Source: Pseudevernia furfuracea (taxonomy: Eukaryota; Ascomycota; Lecanoromycetes; Lecanorales; Parmeliaceae). Taken from it: a DNA stretch of 64,000 bases. The DNA is taken from assembly GCA_022315425.1 (NCBI GenBank), contig JAIUPT010000022.1, positions 310,001 to 374,000 of the forward strand, given 5' to 3'. Numbering within the stretch: the stretch's first letter is position 1; every line of letters starts with the position of its first letter. Made by a program: the position numbers and the translations under genes. Positions 32,963-43,181 of this stretch are shown piece by piece. The notes beneath the pieces were generated by a model. That model made no database searches. It saw only the letters and a program-made list of their open reading frames with translations, and was not told the origin of the DNA.

Positions 32963-33419
32963 TGTTAGCAGCGGGACCAAGAGGACAGCTGTCGCATGAG
33001 CCCGGGGGTTGCCGAGCGTAACCGGATCGCTTGACATACGCATGCCAAGCGGATCCTTGGCGTGAGAAGCTTAAGAGGGTCATGCCCCGAAGTTTCCCAT
33101 TTTCCTTCCTTAAGAATTAGTCTTACTATTAGATATACTATACGCAATATATATATCTTCGCTAAGTTCACATTGCTACACAACCCTAGCTGTAAGGACC
33201 GTACTGTGATGATAACCGTAGTGTAGTATGTAACGAAGATAACAAGCTGAGGAGCAACTATGGACTGGGAGAGAGGCCATATATGTATGGCGGAGTGAAC
33301 CTGCCAAGACACGCTAAGCCTAAAGGGGAAGTGTCAAGGCAGGTGTGTCAAGGATGCGAGGTACGCTCGTAACACTAGCCTGTCTTATATATATCTATAT
33401 TATATAAGCCAGTCTAACA
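32963..33419 (-). repeat. Solo LTR Z (268 bp without its insertion)
   Basis: Ends TGTTAG...CTAACA. A perfect TSD ATCAC lies at 32958-32962 and 33420-33424. It is split by a Y-family solo LTR. Strand is arbitrary because no coding part remains. Confidence 0.82.
33191..33374 (-). repeat. Solo LTR of the Y family, inside solo LTR Z
   Basis: 184 bp on the minus strand (TGTAAGGACC...CTCGTAACA). A perfect TSD CTAGC lies at 33186-33190 and 33375-33379. It is very close to the Y LTRs, so recent. Confidence 0.92.
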
Positions 33420-35948
33420 ATCACTCTCATCGCGAAAACGATCAAAGACGTGATCACTATACTCGTCTTCTTAGTTAGTGCGAAGTCTACGATATCGAAA
33501 TTTATCTCGTTTATTACGTATCAAAAAACGACGAAAGGTCGAAAAGGTCTCGCCTTTGAAACGTAATAGTTCGACTTCGAAACGTTTAGTGAAATCGTCG
33601 AGAAAGATAATGAAATATCTGAAATCATCTTTGATTTCTTTTATGATATTAATATCGCTATGAATTAGATCAAGAGAACGTCTGTTAGAGCGAATATGAG
33701 AGATATGCTTGACTTGCTAAATTTTCTTGATGATATAGAACACGCAAGACGTCTTATCACTTACATCTTTACTTAAATCGATTTCATAGTGCGAAAGCTA
33801 CTTCACGTCGTCAGCGTGGCCCAAGCAGCGATAATAGTAAATCAGGGTTTCGAAATTTGACTTACGTTTTTGTCTCTTTCGAGATATGAAGTTCTCGAAG
33901 TTAGAGCTAGTGCTGTCACGCGACGTGTCGAAGTTAAACTCGAAATCACAGCTTGTAACGGAGCTAATGATAATATTAGACTCATATATAACACTTCGAG
34001 AACGCTTTACTGATGTAAGCGAAATAATTAATTCGTTAATTAAATTAACAGTTGAGTTAGCAATCATGATCTATCTAGATATGAATATTAATCAGAGCTT
34101 TCGAACTTGCTTTGATACGAGAACGATCATTAAAGATATCGTCTTTAATTGTTAATAATTCTCTCACATATTAAAGCGAAAGATATCGTTATTAATTAGT
34201 CAGATAGTAATGTCTCGACGATTTATTTTGATATTATTTCCCACAATTTTAATAAAACAGCTCGAACGCATCAGCTTACTCTGAAATATTAAGTTCATTA
34301 ACAGTTCAGAAACATAAAGAACATCGTCGAGAATAAGTCTAATGCACTTGTTATTCACGTTAATTCTAAGCTTAATTTTATCTTTATTAATAAAAATAAG
34401 AAAATCGATCACTTCTGTAATAAAACGACAATTATTCGTCGATGTGAACAGACGATATATCTTAAAGACTAATCAATTAGAAGTAATATAAACAGAGCAG
34501 TAGAAGTCGAGTTTTTATCGTTTCGATATAATATCGACGATAGCGATTATAACATAATCGTTCTCTAAAAGAGAGACGTAATATTTTAAATTGTCTCGTC
34601 GCACAGCAGTGAAGCACTTATTAATCTTAGAGTTTTCGTCGAAGTGTGCTTCTTCTGAATCATAGTATACTAAATTAACATTACGATCATTACGGGACTT
34701 TCGCTTTTTATTTCGATCGTTTTGACCTTGATCTCGATCGTATCGTCTCTTTCTATCGCGATTGTTTCTCTCGTGATCGTTATAATCGTTACGATCACGA
34801 CTACGACTGCGTCTACGTCTGTCTGAGTTATCAGACTGAGTATTATTCTTCGAGTTATACTCATAATGGGTGTGATAAATCTTCTGACAGTGTTGATAGA
34901 ACTTTACGAGACGTCGAAGATATACGACGTCTGGCTCTTCGATAGTCCTCGGTTGCGATCTTTGCGTCGTTTAATTCGTCGCATTCGTAACTGCGTATGC
35001 TTCAGACCGAGTAACAATCAGTTCAAGAATTGACTTTATTCGACTGACAGACGAATTGATCACTATTTGAATGAATCGTTAAGTGACGTATTTCAGCGTG
35101 AAAACGAACTTTTCGACTGCATTAATTATATCGTAAATCTAAGTGTAATATAAAAAGTAATTCTTATATTCTTTATCTAGTTCGATATGAAAAAGAAAGA
35201 TAAGATAGACGTCGTTTAGACGTAATTTCTTATAAATCGTTCGAATTTCATTATAAAGTTCTTTGAACTTCTTAGCGTATTCGAAGACGTTTTTATAATC
35301 ACTTAACTTCAATAGTGATAGACGTCGAAAACGATTATTAAGAAAATTAGAATCTTTAAGCTTATAGCTCTATCTAATAACGATTTAGAGAAAGTAGACG
35401 TTATTAATATTCTTATAATCACTATAGTAGTTAACTTCAAGAGTGCTTAGAATAACGTTATAGCACACTAAGTGTTTTTCTTCTTATCTGTCACGACGGA
35501 TTTCGTACGAATCTAGAGTTTTTAACACTGACACTAAAGTAAAAGATGCTTGATTCGACTCAGTCTGAATCTAAGCAGCTGCGTTGATCGTATTTACTTT
35601 ATTTATATCGATCTAAGTAATACGAGACGAAAAAACAAGCTAACTTTTCGTTATATACTTTTATAATAGTTCGTTGATGAGATACTCTTTGACAGCGCGC
35701 TTTCAGATCTAATATTCTTCGAAAGTTTCGAGTTTGACTATGTGCGTTGATAGGCTACTCGATTTAATAGTAACTGTTTCAGAGTCTATAACTAATAATC
35801 GTATATTCAAAAAGATCGATATCACTACAGTCTTCAAGTTCTGACTTATTCGTTAAGAATTCTAATGTGAGTGAGACGTTATTATCGCTCGACGTGTTTG
35901 ATACGTAGTTCTCTTGACTTACTTTGATTAAATTTTAAGCTTCAGAGT

Positions 35949-36136
35949 TGTTACGAGCGTACCCCGCATCCCTTTGACACATGCCTTCCTTTGACACTTC
36001 CCTTTTAGGCTTAGCGTGTCTTGGCAGGTTCACTCCGCCATACATATATGGCCCTCCCTCCCAGTCCATAGTTGCTCCTCATCTAGTTGTCTTATTCAAT
36101 ACACCTACATGACTTGACTCTGTACTGGTCCTGACA
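35949..36136 (+). repeat. Element X 5' LTR
   Basis: 188 bp. The first 110 bp resemble the Y LTR; the second half (CATCTAGTTGTCTTATTCAA) differs, so X is a sister family. Confidence 0.88.
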
Positions 36137-36210
36137 CTACAACTAGATCACCCTCACTCCATTCGTTTTTTTGACAGCAAGCGAATTCAAAGAAATTTGC
36201 TGGCAGGAGC

Positions 36211-36413
36211 TTTATCAAGAGACTAAGTGAGATCAAGACACCTTCGGGTTGAGGTCAATATCGACCATTGAGATATCGTATCCCTGGGTCTACCCACCAT
36301 ACGGGCAGAGAATTGTTTATCAAGAGACTAAGTGAGACCAAGACACCATTAACACCGGTTGAGATCAATATCGACCATTGAGATAGGCACCTCTGGGTCT
36401 GGCCATCAGACGG
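36211..36413 (+). repeat. Imperfect tandem duplication of about 100 bp in element X
   Basis: TTTATCAAGAGACTAAGTGA starts at 36211 and again at 36315. Each copy goes on to AATATCGACCATTGAGATA and 'CTGGGTCT' at matching distances. Confidence 0.7.
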
Positions 36414-37358
36414 CAAGGGGGAGAACCGCCTTGTGTACAGTGAGCAAGGATAAAGAAGTTACTGGATCATTCGTACGACTTAGCGAATCAGAAAGAAATC
36501 GTCAAAACAATCTTCTCACCTCACAGCGAGCCTGCTATAAGGCAACGGGATCAGATTCGAAGACACTCAAAACAACAGCAAACGCACGACCTCTTCATTG
36601 AGCATGTCGGCCATACAACACGAAAAGAAGCCGCATTCTACCCCGCCTGAGCTTCACACCTGAATTTCTCAACACACCATCGCAAACAACATTCTTCAGA
36701 GCACTCACATTCTTTGCGGGGTGTCAAACGGGCAACCAAAGAAATCAAGTGAGAACAAAGAAAACGGACGGCAAGTGAGCCTGCTACAATGGCACAACAT
36801 ATTCGATTCTTTCTTTCCCCTTTCTATCATTTTCACGACATGGCGAATTACAACACAAATTCTACGAATCAGGCGCTTGAGTTACGGGCGTAATTTATGT
36901 CAGACAGGTCATTGACAGCGGAGTACTCGCTATCGGTCTTAGGACGGGTGTCAAGAACTTAGTATTGATGAGACACTGGCAGTCGAAGCGGTAGGCCTAC
37001 GAAGCGGATGGATGCAATGGATAGCACTATGGAACAACACAGCGACGGACGTTGGATGACAAGAGACTATGGTTAGGAAATGAATAGGAGGTAGATATTT
37101 GATGGCAAGAGCTTGAGAGGCACAGGGCAAATCTACAATGATACTCCCAGGACAGGCTGCCAGCAGGAGTTGAGGTGGAAAACATATTTGCATGCGATGG
37201 ATTTTTTCGATTCTACATGGACAACATGGACAAAGCAATGTGGCTGCAGCAGGCATGGACAATGCTGGCATGGACGACAAAGCAATGTGGCTGCTGCCTG
37301 CTGGATAACATGGACAACTCTGGCTAGACTGCATTCGGCCTAGCGCACTCAAATCAGC

Positions 37359-37577
37359 ATGCGATCCGGCCAAACCTCGGACATGGTGTTTTTGAGCGAT
37401 TCCAGGCCATTCCAGAACGGCGCCAAGACTTCATTTTTCACTCAGGCAAATTCGAATGCTCAGCGACTTGGTACTCAACAACAACGCCATATGACATCTA
37501 CCTTCTTCGCCTCCCCCCGAGCTATAGTCTATGACTGTCGACGACGTCATAGCCGGAGGCCCCAAGCGTGTTGTTGA
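37359..37577 (+). CDS. ORF in the shared 3' module of element X, 72 aa
   Basis: Its product ('FFASPRAIVYDCRRRHSRRP') is clearly related to the C-terminal roughly 65 residues of the element Y protein and to the equivalent part of W. It may be an untranslated module that happens to stay open, or a short peptide. No function assigned. Confidence 0.35.
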   Translation: MRSGQTSDMVFLSDSRPFQNGAKTSFFTQANSNAQRLGTQQQRHMTSTFFASPRAIVYDCRRRHSRRPQACC

Positions 37578-37955
37578 TGACGTCGTCGCCCTCGGTGGAT
37601 TTGGTCGGTTCGGAAGGCCTCAGCCAATCACAGGCCTTCATTCAGCAACTTTCTTCTCCGGCCGCAAATCCAATATCAGCTGCCCAGCCTACACCAAAAA
37701 CCATTCTTGGCCACCATTTCTTCAACTCTTCACCAATGGAGGCCATTCCAGCACCCCTGCAACCGCATGACGTCATGCTAGCGACATGGCATCGCCAAGA
37801 CGTCACCGGAGAGACTTGGGATCAGCACTGCGGCTGAGGATTGCGCCGGCGGGCACCATGTTTCTGCTTTTGTTCTTTCTTCCACATGCATAGCGAGCGA
37901 CTATGAGCGAGCGACTACAGCCATGAGGACATGTCTTTTCGGAGGGGGGGGGTAG

Positions 37956-38143
37956 TGTTACGAGCGTACCCCGCATCCCTTTGACACATGCCTTCCTTTG
38001 ACACTTCCCTTTTAGGCTTAGCGTGTCTTGGCAGGTTCACTCCGCCATACATATATGGCCCTCCCTCCCAGTCCATAGTTGCTCCTCATCTAGTTGTCTT
38101 ATTCAATACACCTACATGACTTGACTCTGTACTGGTCCTGACA
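37956..38143 (+). repeat. Element X 3' LTR
   Basis: 188 bp, preceded by GGAGGGGGGGGGTAG. Confidence 0.88.
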
Positions 38144-38253
38144 TGAGTCATAGATTGCTCAGTTCGTCAAGATCACGATACTAAAGCTCGTGATTATATC
38201 GAAGAAAATCACGTTCAAAGATACGACGATAACGGCGTTTACACTCTCAATCT

Positions 38254-38445
38254 TGTTACGAGCGTACCCTGCGTCCCTTGACACCTCGTACCCTTGACAC
38301 CTACGCTAGCCCTATCGGGCCTAGTGTCTTGGCAGGTTCACTCAGCCATACATATATGGCTTCCCTCCCAGTACATAGTTACTCCTCAGCTTGTTATCTT
38401 CGTTACATACTACACTACGGTTATCACCACAGTACGATCCTTACA
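38254..38445 (+). repeat. Solo LTR, diverged Y family
   Basis: 192 bp, TGTTACGAGCG...GATCCTTACA, with perfect TSD AATCT at 38249-38253 and 38446-38450. It contains an extra 'CCTTGACACC' duplication near its start. Confidence 0.9.
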
Positions 38446-38937
38446 AATCTCCTATAGAGATACAATAAACAGCGTCAATTTCGAGACAGTTAATAACAAT
38501 TTGAGAGCTTTATATAGAGATTAATTGATATTTGAAATTAAAGAAGATATCGAAAGAAGTACAATAAGATTTAGACGTAGAAACAGTAAGAAAAAGACTT
38601 TAAATAGAGATTAGACGTGTAGATCGTCTGATAAATAAAGACTCTCTGAGAGAGACACGAGATATATATATCGACTCATAGATCTTATTATCATTGTTAT
38701 TTTTATTGTTAGAAATAAGAGTAAAAGCAAGAACGCTCGCCCCTCTCGTAAGAATCTTCGACGTATACTTATTTCACTGCGCGAGGTGTCGAAGACGATT
38801 TACACTTAGAATCTTTTGCGCTTGCACCTCTCTTAAAAGAGACGACATCTATCGAGAAGTTAATTTCATTACGCTCACGAATCGAAAGAATATGAAACGT
38901 GGATCGCGAATCAAGCGAAAGAATACACTGCATAGTT

Positions 38938-39240
38938 GATTGATAGCTTAATAGCGTCTTGATGGAGTTTTAAATGAATAGCTTAGTAGCGTCTGAGCAG
39001 AGTTTTTAGATGAATAACTTAGTAGCGTCTGAGCAGATTAACAGCTTAATAGCGCCTTGATGAAGTTTTTAGATGAACAGCTTAGTAGCGTCTGAGCAGA
39101 GTTTTAGATGAACAGCTTAATAGCGTCTTGATGAAGTTTTTAGATGAACAGCTTAGTAGCGTCTAAACAGAGTTTTAGATAAACAGCTTAATAGCGTCTG
39201 AGCAGAGTTTTAGATGAACAGCTTAATAGCGTCTTAATGA
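38938..39240 (-). repeat. Minisatellite, about nine units of 27-36 bp in the copia leader
   Basis: The core is GAACAGCTTARTAGCGTCT, followed by either GAGCAGAGTTTTAGAT or TGATGAAGTTTTTAGAT. The two unit types largely alternate. It lies between the gag traces and the primer-binding site of the copia element. Confidence 0.85.
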
Positions 39241-39683
39241 TATAGTATTCAATGATTTAAAGGTTTTAACTCTTGCGCTGTTTGAGCAACAAGGCGATAA
39301 GCACTCGTTACAGAGTCAAAGCAATCTGCTTGATGTGATTCATAGGCGGAATGACTTCTTTCATTGGTTGACCTAGCGAGCGATCCGATTTAGATCTAGC
39401 TTCGTCGACTGTAAGGTGATCTCAGCGATAGTTCTAGCGATTGCTGAATTTCGGAGTCAAACCCATTCCCACGTCTTTCTTTCGATTGGAGTTTCAGTCT
39501 CCTGAAGGTAGGGTTTGTCCTGTAGACGTAGCATTTAAAGTGAGGTGTTGATGTTTTGTTTGCTGAGGTTCTCAGCCCAATTGAAACACTCTGAATGAGT
39601 CAGCAGGCGGCTTTGAAGTTGAACGTAGTACTACTGAAAGAATACCCTGCGATCCGGGCTTATAACCTATTAAAATATAGGTA

Positions 39684-39789
39684 TGTGAAACACCTGATTG
39701 AGTTGTGTAACTAGTACAGTAGATCGCTACATACAAAATCCACCAAGTCTGAACGCCGGGTTGGTACCGTGAAAAGTCACCTCGGCTAG
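39684..39789 (-). repeat. Copia 5' LTR, truncated at its outer end
   Basis: 106 bp matching the left LTR from its TGTG end to CGGCTAG. The remaining 18 bp are replaced by a copy of the 65-bp sequence that also flanks the left LTR. Confidence 0.72.
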
Positions 39790-40372
39790 CATGGCTTCTT
39801 GGCGGAATGATATACCTACTTCCTGCCAAAAGCTTCCATAGACAAATCATCCTTCTACCTGCAGCTTACTGGGTTGCTTGTTTCTCTTGTTTCTGGTCCC
39901 AATATAGATCTTAATAAGATAGACATGCCAGGTGGGCATAGCCAGTAGGTAAATTGCGTGCCACGTTCCAGTCACGCATTCTCATGCAGACAAAGCTCCC
40001 TTTCCTTCTTTTCCCTTCATCCCCTGCTCCGCGTCTTGGACTTTTCTTCTACCCTTGCACCGGTCTTTGCTTTGATCCTGGCAGATTGTGATTTCCCACA
40101 GACTACGCGGAGCACTCAACTGCGAATTAGAGGCACAGCCATCAAACATGGAGGCTGAATGAATGTGCATCTGCAGCTGGCTGTTCTTGGACGTGAGATC
40201 TCTATTTGTTGCACTACTACTAGATGAAATGGAACAGTTTCCACTCAACAATCTGACACATGGCAGCAGAGCTTGTGCCTACTTTCTCTATAGTACAGAC
40301 CCTGGGAACGATGTTGACATCATCCTGTTGATTTCTATCCATGCGACCCTGTACTTGCCGTAAGAGACTTTT
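39790..40372. other. Right flank of the transposon nest
   Basis: It begins with the second copy of the 65-bp flank repeat (39788-39852). I see no gene before the kinase-HAD-UPRT stop at 40373. Confidence 0.5.
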
Positions 40373-42492
40373 TTAGGGCAAATGCGTCGTGTTGAACAGA
40401 CGGTTGCCTGTGTCGGTGGTGCCACTGCCGGTGAATCTGGTCTCGGACTTGCGAAGTGCAATAAGATGAAGCTCTGCGTGACGTGCGAGTTTCTGATTGA
40501 GACTGCCACTGCCCCCGGAAACGCACTGGGCTTGAACGACACCAGCAACTACCACAATGCGAATAGTGGCATGAAGCTTGCGAACGTGCTGCACGAATTC
40601 AATAACCGTTTTGCCGGTATTGATTACCGAATCTACCAGTACTACCGTGAGCTGTCCTTGCAAATGATGGAGCTTGATATCGTCAGCATCGCTGGCATGG
40701 ACGAACATGGCAAGCGGGAAGGCGTCGTTGACGCCAAGAGCCATAGGTTCACCGCCGCGCATCAGCGCCACGATCGTTGTCTGTTTCTCATGAAAAAGCT
40801 GATAGCCTGCTGTTTGACGGCCCTGGACATGCCCAATTAGACGCTGTTCGAGGCCCACCACATCTGCCAGGAATTCGTTCCCCAGATACCATCCGACACG
40901 GTGATGCGCTTTTCTTAGGTCCGGGCCAGCAACAGCTGCATCGCGCATCTGCGTTGCGAGCAGCTTTGTCGCGTTCCTTTCCGTGGCACAAAGGACTTGG
41001 AGACCGCCAGGTGTATATCGGTCGCCCAGAAGAGAATCGACGAACTCCGGCCCAATGAGGTTGATTATGGGAAGCTTGGTAATGTCTAACCGTGGTGAGG
41101 CATTGCTTGGCAGCACAGCCTGGCTCGCTTTAAGACCGTCATTGTCGATGGCTTTTGTCAAAGCCGCATCCATGGTCTTGCTCCTGGCCTGCTCCTCACC
41201 GACAACGATAATGGCTTCATTTGCCTTGTGCAACATGTCCAAGTCCAGCGGACCATCTCCGAACGCCCAAACACACATGTGGCAGTCATCCCGCAAATGG
41301 GCAACCAAGGCGCCCTTTACTGCCGCTGAAACGACGAATCCATCAGCAATGCGTCCCCCACCAATCACTTTCACCTTCTCAGATAGACCTTCTTTCTTCA
41401 GAGCCTTTTCCCAAACACGACGCAGCCCACAGGTGACAACCACGGCGCCAACATGCTTTTGCTCCGCCACCAGTTGCAACAAGGACACAAACTCGGGATG
41501 CATGTTCACCGCCAATGCCACGTCTTGGCAATGTTCATCAAACTTTTGATCATCAGTCACCTCTTCATACAGCAATACGGCCTGGCGAAAAGCAGTATAC
41601 GAGTGACCTAAAGGACCGTCGAATAACGCTTTCAAAGTAAGAGCTTTGTATTCCAGAGGCCGCGAGTTGGAGACGCTCTCCCAGAACAACGCGCCTGTGT
41701 CCTCTGCAGCCAACGTCCTGTCGGCGTCCATGACCAGCACTGTCTTCAGATGGCCTTGACTAGGAACAATGGCATCGTCTAGCCTGCGTTTGGCCTGAGA
41801 TAGGTTGTAATCCTCGGTTTGGCGCCTGAAGTCGTGTAGCAGTGTCGAGACTTTGTCCAGCAGCGTCAGCGTCGGACTTGGAGATACGAGCGAGAACAGA
41901 ATGCCATGTAGGCGGCAGAGACCGCGCAACTGGGTCTTTTCTTCCTGCTGCCACTTGCGCAGATGGTTTGCCGATGCGGACGGGCGGCTCCTTTTGGTGT
42001 CGTCCAGACGACGTTGCGCGACAACATCTGCGGGGATGTTTAAATAGAGGATGTGCGTAAATACCCCCAAGTCGTTCTGGGTATGCACGGGACATCCAGC
42101 TTCCTGCTCCTCTGACCAGAACATGGAATGTCCAGCGACAACTGCAACTTTTCCGCTGTGAGCGCAGTGCTTTTCAATCGCGTCGATGGCCTGCCGGCGC
42201 CAGTGCACCTTCTCTGGCTCTTTCATGGCGTGGAATTCGTCAAGGCCGCCAGGAACAACATCGGCAATCATCTTGGAGCCTCGTAGAACGCGAAATCCTT
42301 CTGTTCGAGTTTCTCCTCCAGCTGCTTCAGCAGAACCGTTTTGCCAGAGCCTGGAACTCCGTATAGGCCGACAACTACTGCTTTGTAATCGGAAGCAGAC
42401 CGAACTTCAGGGGATGTAAATTGGTTTGGCTGAAAATTCACCGTTGAGCCCGGCATGGTGCTTGATGCGTTCTCGCCGTCGGTAGACGTCAT
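40373..42492 (-). CDS. Kinase-HAD-uracil phosphoribosyltransferase fusion protein, with apparent 1-nt frameshift
   Basis: Two overlapping frames form one fungal trifunctional-looking protein of about 706 residues. Frame 1 (42492-42268) has the P-loop 'VVGLYGVPGSGKTVLLKQL'. Frame 2 (42271-40373) continues the nucleoside-kinase-like domain, then a HAD phosphatase domain ('VLVMDADRTLAAEDTG', DxDxT motif; 'FGDGPLDLDML' acidic motif). It ends in a UPRTase domain with the PRPP loop 'VVLVDSVINTGKTVIEF' and the C-terminus 'TGSGTTDTGNRLFNTTHLP'. At the joint the frame is one G short: GAGGCTCC gives 'EAPR*', whereas GAGGGCTCC would give the expected E-G-S. Either a real recent mutation or a sequence error. 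Intronless otherwise. Likely pyrimidine salvage or regulation; the exact role is not established. Confidence 0.8.
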
Positions 42493-42699
42493 ACTAACTC
42501 TGTCGTTCTTCTATGAAGGGTGGGAAGGAAAATCAGTTCGGTGATCGATGAGATATCTCAGTACTAGATGTAGCTAATGTACGGTGAGATGGAGGTGAGA
42601 TGGAAAGTCCGCCGCACTGGTTATATCTACCGATTTCTGGACTGCCTTGTTCTTCGTGGGCAAGTAAGTGACGCAAAGAGCCGAAGCAATCATTATATC
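42493..42699. promoter_or_regulatory. Upstream region of the fusion gene
   Basis: About 200 bp to the tandem repeat array. No specific site claimed. Confidence 0.3.
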
Positions 42700-43102
42700 A
42701 ATGAATCAATTCAGCATGGTGCAGAACCCTGCTGCAGCAGCCCACCTTTCTGTACGCATACACCCAGCCTCTCTAATGAAGCTCGGTGGATAATTCAGGG
42801 TGTGGAAGCGGCAAACCGCAGAGCATTGGGCAAAAGCTGGACGAATATCGCCAAGATCGAGAGTCAATTAATAAATACAGCATATTGCAGAACCCTGTAG
42901 TAGCAGCCCACTTTTCTGTCCGCATGCACCCGGTCTCTCTAATAAAGCCCAGAATCCAGGGCGTGGAAGCGGCAAACGGCAGAGCATTGAGCCATGACTG
43001 GACGAATATTACACAAGATCGAGAGGTCAATAAATCAATTCAGTATATTGCACAACCCCGCAGCAGCAGCAATAGATATTACACAAGATCGAGAGATTTG
43101 CG
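42700..43102 (+). repeat. Tandem array of about 165-bp units, roughly 2.4 copies
   Basis: AATCAATTCAGCATGGTGCA starts unit 1 (near 42703) and the related AATACAGCATATTGCAGAAC starts unit 2 (near 42874). A shortened unit starts near 43033 (ATCAATTCAGTATATTGCAC). Each unit contains GAACCC...CAGCAGCCCAC...GTGGAAGCGGCAAAC...CTGGACGAATAT...CAAGATCGAGAG. The third unit has an internal deletion. Confidence 0.78.
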
Positions 43103-43181
43103 TCAAGCCATGGGCTGTGACTTTGGTATCCTCCCGATTGCGTTTCTGCGATTGAGTCTGACGATCGCCGGAAGCACGCCT

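Larger units (their letters stand above)
31923..35948 (-). pseudogene. Copia gag-pol, 5' part, heavily RIP-decayed
   Basis: On the minus strand 'EEITRYKAR*VILECSQREE' (near 31.93-31.99 kb) joins across W to the RT block. Further right come an acidic/Ser-rich linker (32121-32489), the GAG-pre-integrase trace, the protease trace and a basic Arg/Asp/Asn-rich region near 34.7-34.85 kb. TpA dinucleotides and TCG/CGA motifs dominate and no long frame survives. Confidence 0.7.
35949..38143 (+). mobile_element. LTR retrotransposon X (non-autonomous, no clear coding cargo)
   Basis: LTRs of 188 bp at 35949-36136 and 37956-38143 (TGTTACGAGCG...GGTCCTGACA) appear identical by eye. The flanks AGAGT (35944-35948) and TGAGT (38144-38148) match at four of five bases. 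The 1.8-kb interior carries a leader block shared with W and Y ('CTTTGCGGGGTGTCAAACGG', 36712-36731), internal tandem repeats, and the 3' module with TGACGTCA at 37768-37775 and a polypurine tract. I see no Gag or pol. Confidence 0.88.
24403..39789 (-). mobile_element. Ty1/copia LTR retrotransposon, RIP-decayed, hosting all insertions below
   Basis: The left LTR at 24403-24526 has ends TGTGG...CCACA. The right LTR copy at 39684-39789 lacks the last 18 bp. Just inside the right LTR, the minus strand reads 'GGTTATAAGCCCGGATCGC', a tRNA-iMet-like primer-binding site. Coding order on the minus strand from the right is gag traces, zinc-knuckle/basic region (near 34.7-34.9 kb), protease ('LDDVLYVSELLMNLI', 34200-34412), GAG-pre-integrase ('YYRCLGHADD', near 33.8 kb), a linker, reverse transcriptase, and RNase H at the left end. 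Stops and TpA-rich sequence are everywhere. The original element without insertions would be roughly 6.5 kb. Confidence 0.85.

Noticed and set aside
40382..42095. Plus-strand frames of 100-190 aa over the kinase-HAD-UPRT gene
   Set aside because: Antisense shadows of a recognised protein.
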